The position numbers and the translations under genes are program-made. A model generated the notes under the pieces. That model made no database searches. It saw only the letters and a list, made by a program, of their open reading frames with translations, and was not told the origin of the DNA. From Oscillospiraceae bacterium (GTDB taxonomy: Bacteria > Bacillota > Clostridia > Oscillospirales > SIG627), in the NCBI GenBank assembly GCA_015063605.1, contig SVTV01000010.1:16191-80190 (forward strand): 64,000 bases of DNA. The letters are read 5' to 3'. Of the stretch, positions 25,538 through 32,610 are shown in pieces (position 1 is the stretch's first letter; every line of letters starts with the position of its first letter).

Positions 25538-25602
25538 TCGGGCTCCTGCCCGATTTCGTCGGCTGACGTCCACGCGCTATGCTTGCCCCAGACGCAAGCG
25601 TC
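25538..25602 (+). repeat. Further short hairpins downstream of the four-helix gene
   Basis: Beyond the terminator more small inverted repeats occur: TCGGGC TCCT GCCCGA (25538-25553), CGTC GGCT GACG (25557-25568), and either GCTTGC...GCAAGC (25581-25599) or GACG CAAG CGTC (25591-25602). They resemble the upstream array in stem size and loop (CAAG recurs) but lack the TATGGAAT linker. They may be the far flank of the same module. Confidence 0.55.
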
Positions 25603-25655
25603 GAGGAAACACAAAAAAACAAGCGATACTTGATTGCCAAACAATAAATTGATAA

Positions 25656-25685
25656 TTGACCGTTTCCACCTTAATATGATATAAT
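25656..25685 (+). promoter_or_regulatory. Promoter of the first XRE regulator
   Basis: TTGACC (25656-25661) and an exact TATAAT (25680-25685) with 18 bases between them, 40 bases before the start codon. GTGATCACACCGGTGATATC just after it is palindrome-rich and could be an operator. Confidence 0.65.
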
Positions 25686-25724
25686 GTGATCACACCGGTG
25701 ATATCAATATCTGGAGGTCAGAGC

Positions 25725-26858
25725 ATGAATATTAAGATAGGAGAAAAAATAAAGCAACTGCGACAGCGAGATGGCAGAAAACAAGAGGATTTAGCCAATG
25801 CTCTTGGAGTCAGCCCTCAGGCGGTTTCGCGTTGGGAAGCAAACGGCGGTTATCCCGATATGGAGCTGATACCTGCCATTGCTAATTATTTCAATATCAG
25901 CATTGATGAACTATTTGGATATAGCACGGACAGACAAGAAAAATTGAGATCAATATTGGATAAGGCTGATAAGTTGCTCAACAAACAAGGTGATATGACG
26001 GAATGTGTTGAATTACTTCGTGCAGCAGCTGAAGAATTTCCATCAGAACCGCAAGTGTTGATCAAACTCGGATATGCATTAAGTATGTGTGGATGGCAAA
26101 AATACGGTGCAAAAGCCTATACTAAAGATGGTTCAGAGTATACTCATGAGGATGCGGAATATAACTCGAAAAATATATACTGGCAGGAAGAGATTCGTAT
26201 CTTTGAAAAAGTTTTGACTATGGATATTTCCTCCGAGGACCGCGATGTTATCATCATGATGTTGATAATGGTTTATACCTCAATGGGAAACACAGACAAA
26301 GCAAAAGCGTTGGCATCTAATCAAAATTCAATAATCACTTGCCGTGAAACGCTTATGCCAAAAGCAACCGCAGCTGAAGAACGCGACAAATATCAAGGTG
26401 AAGCAATTATTTCTCTTTTGACAGAATTAAGAAACGTTATTTGTGACTCCGTATGTACCAAGATTTCGCCGTCCGCAAAATCCGAGGGCGTTAAACTGTT
26501 TGTAGTTCTCGCTCACTTATATGAATCGATTTTCAGTGACGGAAGATGTGGTATTGCACATTATCATCTTTGTGAGCTTTACATGCATGCGGCAGTTTAC
26601 GAAGCGCGATTTAACAAAAATACAGACCAAGCATTTGAATATTTCAAAAAGGGATTTGAGCATAAAAAACTTTATGATTCTATTCGGTGTACAGGTGAAT
26701 ATGAATATTCCTCTCCTCTTGTAGCGAAAGTGACATTCCCAAGTGCGAATTTCCCGTCAGTTTCTCCAACATTTTGGAAGGGATGGATAGAAGTACTTCC
26801 TGAAGCATTTAAAGAAAGTATCAGATCAGATTCAAGATTTGCAGAGTGCTTTGAATAA
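25725..26858 (+). CDS. XRE-family regulator with long helical C-terminal domain (1)
   Basis: A 377-residue protein with an N-terminal XRE helix-turn-helix (IGEKIKQLRQRDGRKQEDLA to SPQAVSRWEANGGYPDMELI, residues about 4-60) and about 300 residues of helical repeat-like sequence that resembles TPR sensor domains of peptide-responsive regulators. GGAGG seven bases upstream fixes the ATG at 25725. It stands alone, followed by a terminator. Related regulators lie at 28350 and 30720, all with the motif PDxxLIPAIA/PKIA after the HTH. The ligand is unknown. Confidence 0.88.
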   Translation: MNIKIGEKIKQLRQRDGRKQEDLANALGVSPQAVSRWEANGGYPDMELIPAIANYFNISIDELFGYSTDRQEKLRSILDKADKLLNKQGDMTECVELLRAAAEEFPSEPQVLIKLGYALSMCGWQKYGAKAYTKDGSEYTHEDAEYNSKNIYWQEEIRIFEKVLTMDISSEDRDVIIMMLIMVYTSMGNTDKAKALASNQNSIITCRETLMPKATAAEERDKYQGEAIISLLTELRNVICDSVCTKISPSAKSEGVKLFVVLAHLYESIFSDGRCGIAHYHLCELYMHAAVYEARFNKNTDQAFEYFKKGFEHKKLYDSIRCTGEYEYSSPLVAKVTFPSANFPSVSPTFWKGWIEVLPEAFKESIRSDSRFAECFE

Positions 26859-26923
26859 TCATTCCCTGCCTCGCGCATGACTTTTCTTTGCTTTCTGCAA
26901 ATCAAACAATCTTTGTTCGGACA

Positions 26924-26935
26924 TTCGACTCTCCG
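26924..26935 (+). other. Isolated tRNA-Lys T-arm fragment
   Basis: TTCGACTCTCCG is identical to positions 24902-24913 in the T arm of tRNA-Lys, 2 kb upstream and in the same orientation. The surrounding bases share only scattered matches (an A-run follows both). It may be a decayed end of an integrated element, or a chance match. Confidence 0.4.
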
Positions 26936-26942
26936 TTTCATA

Positions 26943-26980
26943 AAAAATCGGTAGGCTTCATAAGAGGATTGCCGATTTTT
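26943..26980 (+). terminator. Terminator after XRE regulator 1
   Basis: AAAAATCGG and CCGATTTTT form a nine-bp stem with T-rich right arm, about 85 bases after the XRE stop. Confidence 0.7.
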
Positions 26981-26999
26981 ATTTGTTATGTAAAAAACA

Positions 27000-27040
27000 C
27001 CGCCGAAAGCGGCCGCAAATTAAACGGTTACTTTCGGCGG
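27000..27040 (-). terminator. Terminator cassette of the metallopeptidase-like gene
   Basis: CCGCCGAAAG (27000-27009) pairs exactly with CTTTCGGCGG (27031-27040); read on the minus strand a run of six Ts follows. The inner part GCGGCCG...CGGTTAC also occurs at 31543-31582, so this is one of two copies of a shared terminator cassette. Confidence 0.8.
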
Positions 27041-27058
27041 AGTTGCGTTTTTTAAGAA

Positions 27059-28360
27059 TCAGTTATACAAGTACTCTAACCAATCAGATTTTAATTCTTC
27101 ATAACCTTTCCCAAATGTTGCCATGATATCCTTTGAGTGATAAGCGCTGAGCACCTCTTCAATACCGTAGGTGTCTACAAGATAAAGAACAAGAGAAGCC
27201 GCTTGATTATATGAAAGTTCGACTCCAACACCATCATAATTTTTTCCGTTAACAAGCTTGTAGGTATTGCCAATCGTATTATAAAAGTCAGTTTCCAATT
27301 CAGCTTTCGCATACAGATCTGTATACAAGGGAAGATCAAATGTGCCGACAAGATCAAATTTGCCGCCAAGAGCTATATAATCTTCGTATACATTTTTGCA
27401 GATAATTGCTGATTTATCTCCCGCAGCGGCATACTCATCGAAATAGCCTTGCCTTGCAACATTCATAATTTGAATATACGATGCTGCAATCTGATTGTTA
27501 AATCCGAGGGTCTTTCCGAAGTACTCACATAGACCTTCGCTCAACCAAATATTGCCGTTCTCTCGGATACCTAACGCGTGCACCGATTCGTGAAGAGCAC
27601 TTGAAAAATCATTGATGTACATATTTCCGGAAGGATACCGTGTTTGAGAATATCCGCTGCCGTCGAAGAGCATATAATAATGAAACTCTCGGTTGGTATC
27701 AAGTCCTTCGTTTAATTCGTTTTTTTCGAGATGGTCGAGCATTTTATAAAGCCCCGCGGTATTGAAGTACAGAAGTCCGTGATATTGTGTCGGACTACCG
27801 GCACTAAAATCCTTGAAATAGTATGTTACATTATCAAAGGATATAATGTATTTATACGTTGCATCAGAGGAAAAATCCATCGAAGCAAGTAAGACTTCCG
27901 CTTCCGGGGCATTAGTGTATTCTGTCTCCAAACCAAGTGATTTAAGATATTCACTCTTATATTCGCACCGCTTCTCTAAATTCAGCAACCCTTCTGCACC
28001 GTATTTATCATAAACAAAAGCAAACAATGCTTCTGCTACCGGGACAGATTTTGTTTTGTCGTATGTAAATAAGTGATCGTACAACGTGAGATAAGTCATA
28101 TTAGCGAGATCGGAGAAAAACTCTTTTAGGTTTGCCACTTGCTTTCCACTTTCATACGCAGTAAGACCGTAGGTGATCCACTCTTCTCCGCTTGAGCGGA
28201 GCGATGCAAAAGGATCTTCCGGCTTTTCGGTGGATGTATCAGTCGAACTATCCAAAGTCGGCGGTTCAGTGTCCTGCGGCAAATCGGGTGAGTCAGTACA
28301 TGAAACGAGCAACATTGCCATCAGCAAGAGAAATGCTATAAAAGAAATTTTAGTTTTCAT
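27059..28360 (-). CDS. Lipoprotein with a gluzincin-like metallopeptidase motif
   Basis: A 433-residue protein with a lipoprotein signal ending LLVSC (Cys21), a Thr/Pro/Ser-rich spacer to about residue 50, and a domain containing LHESVHALGIRENGNIWLSEGLCEYFG. HESVH (257-261) fits the HExxH zinc site and the following WLSEGLCEYFG fits the downstream glutamate of gluzincins (peptidase MA-like). A surface-attached zinc peptidase is therefore likely; its substrate is unknown. GAGAGG lies eight bases before the ATG at 28360. It overlaps the end of the XRE gene and is the last of a three-gene operon. Confidence 0.78.
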   Translation of the reverse strand: MKTKISFIAFLLLMAMLLVSCTDSPDLPQDTEPPTLDSSTDTSTEKPEDPFASLRSSGEEWITYGLTAYESGKQVANLKEFFSDLANMTYLTLYDHLFTYDKTKSVPVAEALFAFVYDKYGAEGLLNLEKRCEYKSEYLKSLGLETEYTNAPEAEVLLASMDFSSDATYKYIISFDNVTYYFKDFSAGSPTQYHGLLYFNTAGLYKMLDHLEKNELNEGLDTNREFHYYMLFDGSGYSQTRYPSGNMYINDFSSALHESVHALGIRENGNIWLSEGLCEYFGKTLGFNNQIAASYIQIMNVARQGYFDEYAAAGDKSAIICKNVYEDYIALGGKFDLVGTFDLPLYTDLYAKAELETDFYNTIGNTYKLVNGKNYDGVGVELSYNQAASLVLYLVDTYGIEEVLSAYHSKDIMATFGKGYEELKSDWLEYLYN

Positions 28361-29432
28361 TGGCTTCACCTCTCTTTTGAAAAAAATATTCCTCGTATCT
28401 GTTTTTGAGAGCTGAAATTTTATCCTTGAAGATCTCCAACTCCGGAGCGCTTACTATATATTGCAAAAAATCTTGGCATAGCTCTTCGGGTGAAAAGGCG
28501 TTGCGCAACGTCGTGGAGTACAGAAGCGGAGATGTGTTTTCTTTTTCGGATTCTATCATATGTTTTTCCAGCATATCAACAATCCGGTTTATATATTCCT
28601 CTGCCGTATCCGTTTGCCCAAGCTGAACATATATCTTTGCGATCGAGGCATAGTCGTAAAGAAGCGGCGGATCGTAAAAACCTGCGTACTTACCATCCAG
28701 CACCGCCTCATACAAAGCCGCGGCTCTTTTATAGTAAAACAGCTTTTCCTCAGAGGACATATCTTCGGTGATAAGCTGCCGCACACAGCATTCTGCGCCG
28801 TCAATTTCATAAATCAGATTGCGTTTTATCTGTGCGAGGTATTCCTCGCCTTCCATTACAAATTTAGCATACACCTCACGGCTATGACGCAAGGATGGCA
28901 ATTTTTTGTAATAATATTTTCCTTTTTCTTTGATGGCAGGATCTTTTGATTCGGAACAAAGCTGAAGCATGATTCGGTAGATCTCATTACGTTTGTCATC
29001 GTCCATGCAACACTTTTCCGCATGCTCTGCAAGAGATATCATTTTTTCAACCCGATCTTTGTCATAAAGCTTTTTGCGGTATACATGAAGCATTACGCCG
29101 GCATAATTTCCGTAGTGATCGGGATTCAACTCTATTTCACAGATCCAAGCTTGATATACACCCTCCCAATCCTTTTTTGCGTGGAGAGCATGAATTTTCT
29201 CGCCAAATTCTTTTCGATGTTCAATGCTCCACACCAATTCCATATCGAACAAGGAATCAATAGAGCATTTAAAAAGCAATGCTATTTTGGGCAGGAGTGC
29301 TATATCGGGAGACAGTAATCCTCGTTCCCATTTTGAGACGGTTTGTGAAGAAACGCCGAGCTGTTCCGCAACAGCTTCCTGTGTCATATTGCGTGCGGTA
29401 CGTAATTCCTTTAATTTGTTTTTGAGTTCCAT
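28350..29432 (-). CDS. XRE-family regulator with long helical C-terminal domain (2)
   Basis: A 360-residue protein with an N-terminal XRE HTH (LKELRTARNMTQEAVAEQLGVSSQTVSKWERG) followed by about 290 residues of helical, TPR-like sequence. It is flanked in one transcription unit by a membrane protein upstream (five-base gap) and the metallopeptidase-like lipoprotein downstream (11-base overlap). This suggests it controls, or responds to, that envelope pair. It is a paralogue in layout of the proteins at 25725 and 30720. Confidence 0.87.
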   Translation of the reverse strand: MELKNKLKELRTARNMTQEAVAEQLGVSSQTVSKWERGLLSPDIALLPKIALLFKCSIDSLFDMELVWSIEHRKEFGEKIHALHAKKDWEGVYQAWICEIELNPDHYGNYAGVMLHVYRKKLYDKDRVEKMISLAEHAEKCCMDDDKRNEIYRIMLQLCSESKDPAIKEKGKYYYKKLPSLRHSREVYAKFVMEGEEYLAQIKRNLIYEIDGAECCVRQLITEDMSSEEKLFYYKRAAALYEAVLDGKYAGFYDPPLLYDYASIAKIYVQLGQTDTAEEYINRIVDMLEKHMIESEKENTSPLLYSTTLRNAFSPEELCQDFLQYIVSAPELEIFKDKISALKNRYEEYFFQKRGEANEN

Positions 29433-29437
29433 AATTT

Positions 29438-29986
29438 TTACATCTTATTTTTCATCCAATAATCGTACTGCTTTTTTCTATACATTAAAAGAAAAAAGAT
29501 ATATGCGACACAGTTCGCAACGGCACTCAACACATACCCTGCAGTATATCCGACAAAACTCACATCAAACACCGTACTGAACAAACACATGGGTGCAAAA
29601 AAGAAAGTGATAAGCGATATTGTTTTTTTCTTAAACACTAAATCATCAAAGGTATTCAATGCAAAGCAGATAAAAACGATCACAGCAATACAGATAAGAA
29701 TTTTGGATTCGCGCTTTAAAACCAACTTAAAATCATCTGCAAAAGAAACGTACTGCTTGCCTTCGTAATCCGAAACGATCTCATCTTCACCGACGCCTTT
29801 TCTGATTTTTGATGTATGCAGTAAAATATATCCGAACGCAACCGTTGTCATCAGCGCAATTACAAACAGTTTCAAAGTGGGATTCTCAACCCCGCTTAAG
29901 ACAGCACCCCAAACCGCATATAGTGCAATATATGCAATCAAAGTAATAATTGACGAAAAAGTAATATTCCAAAGTATCCGTTTCAT
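29438..29986 (-). CDS. Small integral membrane protein, unknown
   Basis: A 182-residue protein with about five hydrophobic helices (residues about 8-30, 37-57, 95-115, 125-145 and 150-170) and one charged cytosolic loop (KIRKGVGEDEIVSDYEGKQY). I recognise no family. GGAGGG is well placed before the ATG. It is the first gene of the operon membrane protein, XRE regulator, metallopeptidase-like lipoprotein. The tandem repeat at 30026-30320 begins about 40 bases upstream, where its promoter should be. Confidence 0.75.
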   Translation of the reverse strand: MKRILWNITFSSIITLIAYIALYAVWGAVLSGVENPTLKLFVIALMTTVAFGYILLHTSKIRKGVGEDEIVSDYEGKQYVSFADDFKLVLKRESKILICIAVIVFICFALNTFDDLVFKKKTISLITFFFAPMCLFSTVFDVSFVGYTAGYVLSAVANCVAYIFFLLMYRKKQYDYWMKNKM

Positions 29987-30025
29987 AATTCCCTCCGTAA
30001 ATTTTCAGTAAATTTTTCATATCAT

Positions 30026-30320
30026 AACAGCAGTTGGAAAATTGTGCGTACAGATGCACAATTTTGTTAAGCGCATGTTTTTGTACGCACTGCAGATTAT
30101 AACAGCAGTTGGAAAATTGTGCGTACAAACGCACAATTTTGTTAAGCGCATGTTTTTGTACGCACTGCAGATTATAACAGCAGTTGGAAAATTGTGCGTA
30201 CAGACGCACAATTTTGTTAAACGCATGTTTTTGTACGCACTGCAGATTATAACAGCAGTTGGAAAATTGTGCGTACAGACGCACAATTTTGTTAAGCGCA
30301 TGTTTTTGTACGCACTGCAG
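30026..30320. repeat. Four tandem copies of a 75-bp unit
   Basis: The phrase AACAGCAGTTGGAAAATTG starts at 30026, 30101, 30176 and 30251, a period of exactly 75 bases, with only a few differences between units. Each unit contains an inverted repeat AAAATTGTGCGT/ACGCACAATTTT with a four-base loop (one mismatch in unit 1), an extra GTACGCAC half site, and (units 2-4) TATAAT on the minus strand. Because 75 is divisible by three, several frames on both strands stay open, but this is a by-product and not a gene. It lies directly upstream of the operon starting at 29986. Confidence 0.93.
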
Positions 30321-30420
30321 TTGTTTGCGCTTATTATATCACAAATCATTTTGGGTGTAAATAGACAATTTAGCTCACGGTTATGTCTGTTTTGTATCAG
30401 AACAAAATGGCATCATTTCT

Positions 30421-30600
30421 GGGGCTGTCTCACTAACGTGAGCCAAGCCCTGAAATTGAACTCGATGAATAAAATTCATCGTTTTGGCACCGAAATTACG
30501 TAAAAATTCGTACTAAAGCACGCCAAAAACGTTCAAGTTTCCGAAAATAGCGGGTTCCCGTCCGCTATTTTCGCGGGGCGTCGCTTAATGCGACAGCCCC
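30421..30600 (-). repeat. Hairpin-rich MITE-like repeat, copy 2 (inverted)
   Basis: A 180-bp inverted copy of the element at 9031-9224. Here both ends are intact: the element runs from GGGGCTGTCTCACTAACG to the complement of GGGGCTGTCGCATTAAGC. The internal stem CGAAAATAGCGG/CCGCTATTTTCG is perfect in this copy, while copy 1 has a small insertion and mismatches. It lies between the tandem repeat and the third XRE regulator. No coding potential. Confidence 0.82.
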
Positions 30601-30646
30601 TTTTCGTTTTCAACTCACATTAGAAAAATTCTCTCAAAATGAGTTA

Positions 30647-30674
30647 TTGTTTTCACATAAGAATATGCTATAAT
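30647..30674 (+). promoter_or_regulatory. Candidate promoter of XRE regulator 3
   Basis: TTGTTT (30647-30652) and exact TATAAT (30669-30674) with 16 bases between them, 45 bases before the start codon. Confidence 0.6.
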
Positions 30675-30719
30675 AATATCAGGATAAGCGCTGATCCAAA
30701 ACAATTCGGAGGAACAACA

Positions 30720-31532
30720 ATGATTAAACTTGGAGAAAAAATAAAATCGTTAAGAAAACAGAAGAATATATCCCAAGAGGTTTTTGCTAACTATCTTGGC
30801 GTATCCTTTCAAGCCGTTTCGAAATGGGAAACGGGTAACACAATGCCGGATGTGACTATGATCCCCGCAATCGCTTCCTTTTTCGGCGTTTCAACAGATG
30901 AGCTTTTCGATTTCAATCTTTACGAAATTGAGAAAAATGTTGAAGCAATCGTAGATGAACACAGTAAATATTGGTATGAGGACAAATCCAAAGCAGAGCA
31001 AATTATCCGAGATGGGTTGAAACGATATCCCGGAAATGATGTGTTGTTAAATTGTTTGATTGGCGTTATTTCGGAATTGGGAAAAAACGATGAAGTCATT
31101 ACTATTGGAAAAGCTCTTGTAGAAAGCACGAAATATGATGATGTGCGTATGGATGCATATCGTATTATGGCAGAAGCATATAAAGCAAAGGGCGAATATG
31201 AATTGGCTAAAGATGCAATTGAACATATTCCGGAAATTTACTTCACAAAGCTTGGGGTAGCTGCTCGACTTCTTGAAGGAGAAGAAATGTATGAGGCGGC
31301 ACAAAAGCAAAAGAATATTTCCGCAGAGGACTTGATCGATATGCTGATCATTGCAGGTAAGCGTTTAAAAGAAAACGGCGAAATCGAAAAAGCCAATTCT
31401 CAATTTAGGATCGCACTAAAAGTAATGGATGCTTTTAAAGATGATTTTATTGAAAGCAAATGGTTTAAAGCTACCGTTTATGAGTACGCAAACGAACAAC
31501 GAAAAGAAATTGAAAAGCTGTTAAGCGAATAA
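30720..31532 (+). CDS. XRE-family regulator with helical C-terminal domain (3)
   Basis: A 270-residue protein: XRE HTH (LGEKIKSLRKQKNISQEVFA to SFQAVSKWETGNTMPDVTMI) and about 200 residues of helical TPR-like sequence. GGAGG before the ATG at 30720 fixes the start; upstream in-frame codons cross the promoter. It is shorter than the two related regulators but has the same design. It stands alone and is closed by the terminator cassette at 31543. Confidence 0.88.
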   Translation: MIKLGEKIKSLRKQKNISQEVFANYLGVSFQAVSKWETGNTMPDVTMIPAIASFFGVSTDELFDFNLYEIEKNVEAIVDEHSKYWYEDKSKAEQIIRDGLKRYPGNDVLLNCLIGVISELGKNDEVITIGKALVESTKYDDVRMDAYRIMAEAYKAKGEYELAKDAIEHIPEIYFTKLGVAARLLEGEEMYEAAQKQKNISAEDLIDMLIIAGKRLKENGEIEKANSQFRIALKVMDAFKDDFIESKWFKATVYEYANEQRKEIEKLLSE

Positions 31533-31542
31533 TACAACAAAG

Positions 31543-31582
31543 CCGCCGAAAGCGGCCGTAATTTTACGGTTACTCCCGGCGG
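31543..31582. terminator. Terminator cassette, second copy
   Basis: CCGCC...GGCGG with inner CCGT/ACGG hairpin, closely matching the sequence at 27000-27040. It lies between converging genes (XRE 3 and lplA) and probably works both ways. Confidence 0.7.
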
Positions 31583-31587
31583 TAATT

Positions 31588-32574
31588 TTATTCCACACCC
31601 ATTATCAATGCGGCGATCTCCTTCGGAGACGAGCCTGCGACAAAATCGCTGACACTGCTTACATCAAGAAGCGTACATATATCATCAAATTCAAATCTTG
31701 TACCCAAAAGAAGAGTTTCCAATTCCGAAATATCACGTGTACCGAAGAAATCACCCGATATTTTCGCCAAAGCAATTCTTCCCTCCGAGACCTCAAGCTC
31801 CGCTTGGACCGTACCGAAAGGAAACCTTCTGCGCTCACGTCTCGAATAGCTCTTCGATGCGCCGAAATTCCATTCCCATGCGGAATACTTACTGTCGGCA
31901 AGCTTTTGTATTCCGACACGCTCTTTGTCCGTCAGCTCACGCACAGCCGTAATACCCGCATGTTCGGATACATACCTTTCGATATATTCGATAAACTCCC
32001 CTGTTTCAAGCTTTTTTGACAAAAGGGGCTTAAGATTCGTAACACGGCTCCTTACGCTGTTTATCCCCTTACTTTGCAGCTTCAACGGATCCGGACGGAG
32101 AGCACCTTCCATTTCCGTAAGATCAGCATCAAAAAGCAATGTACCGTGATGGATAAGCCTTTCGCCTCGGACACATTGGGCGGTGCCCGAAATTTTTGCT
32201 CCGCCTACGGCAATATCATTTCTTCCGGTCAGAACAGCTTCCACACCGAGTGACTTAAGTGATTCGATAACAGGAGCGCAAAAGCGGGCAAAGTCGAGGG
32301 AGCCTTCTCCTTTTTTTGTAATGAAAGTATAATTCACATTGCCTATATCGTGAAATACGGCGCCGCCGCCCGTAAGTCTGCGTACCACCTTGATACCGTG
32401 CTCCTCAATAAATGCACGGTCAAGCTCAGCGAAGGCATTCTGATTCTTTCCGATTATGACCGATCTCGAATTTTGCCAAAGCATGAATACATCGTCACAG
32501 AGATTGTCGGTGATGTATTCCTCAGCTGCCAGATTAAAATAGGGATCGGTGCTTTTGTTTTTTATTATTATCAT
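31588..32574 (-). CDS. lplA: Lipoate-protein ligase
   Basis: A 328-residue ligase that attaches scavenged lipoate to E2 or GcvH proteins. The signature RRLTGGGAVFHDIGNVNYTFI is present, as is the lipoate pocket lysine region VGGAKISGTAQC and a C-terminal accessory domain. Length is normal for LplA-type enzymes with the extra domain. It is a single gene; no lipoylated enzyme is encoded nearby. Confidence 0.93.
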   Translation of the reverse strand: MIIIKNKSTDPYFNLAAEEYITDNLCDDVFMLWQNSRSVIIGKNQNAFAELDRAFIEEHGIKVVRRLTGGGAVFHDIGNVNYTFITKKGEGSLDFARFCAPVIESLKSLGVEAVLTGRNDIAVGGAKISGTAQCVRGERLIHHGTLLFDADLTEMEGALRPDPLKLQSKGINSVRSRVTNLKPLLSKKLETGEFIEYIERYVSEHAGITAVRELTDKERVGIQKLADSKYSAWEWNFGASKSYSRRERRRFPFGTVQAELEVSEGRIALAKISGDFFGTRDISELETLLLGTRFEFDDICTLLDVSSVSDFVAGSSPKEIAALIMGVE

Positions 32575-32610
32575 TTTTATATGTATTTTATTCTTATCAC
32601 TATTCAGCGC

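Noticed and set aside
26924..26935. A second tRNA-Lys gene
   Set aside because: Only the T-arm 12-mer is present; no acceptor, D or anticodon arms can be formed around it.
30026..30320. Possible CRISPR array
   Set aside because: The 75-bp units are contiguous and almost identical, with no unique spacers and no cas genes; it is a plain tandem repeat.
30017..30503. Open reading frames on both strands through the 75-bp repeats
   Set aside because: The unit length is divisible by three, so several frames stay open by default. They have no ribosome sites and encode only the repeated 25-residue unit.
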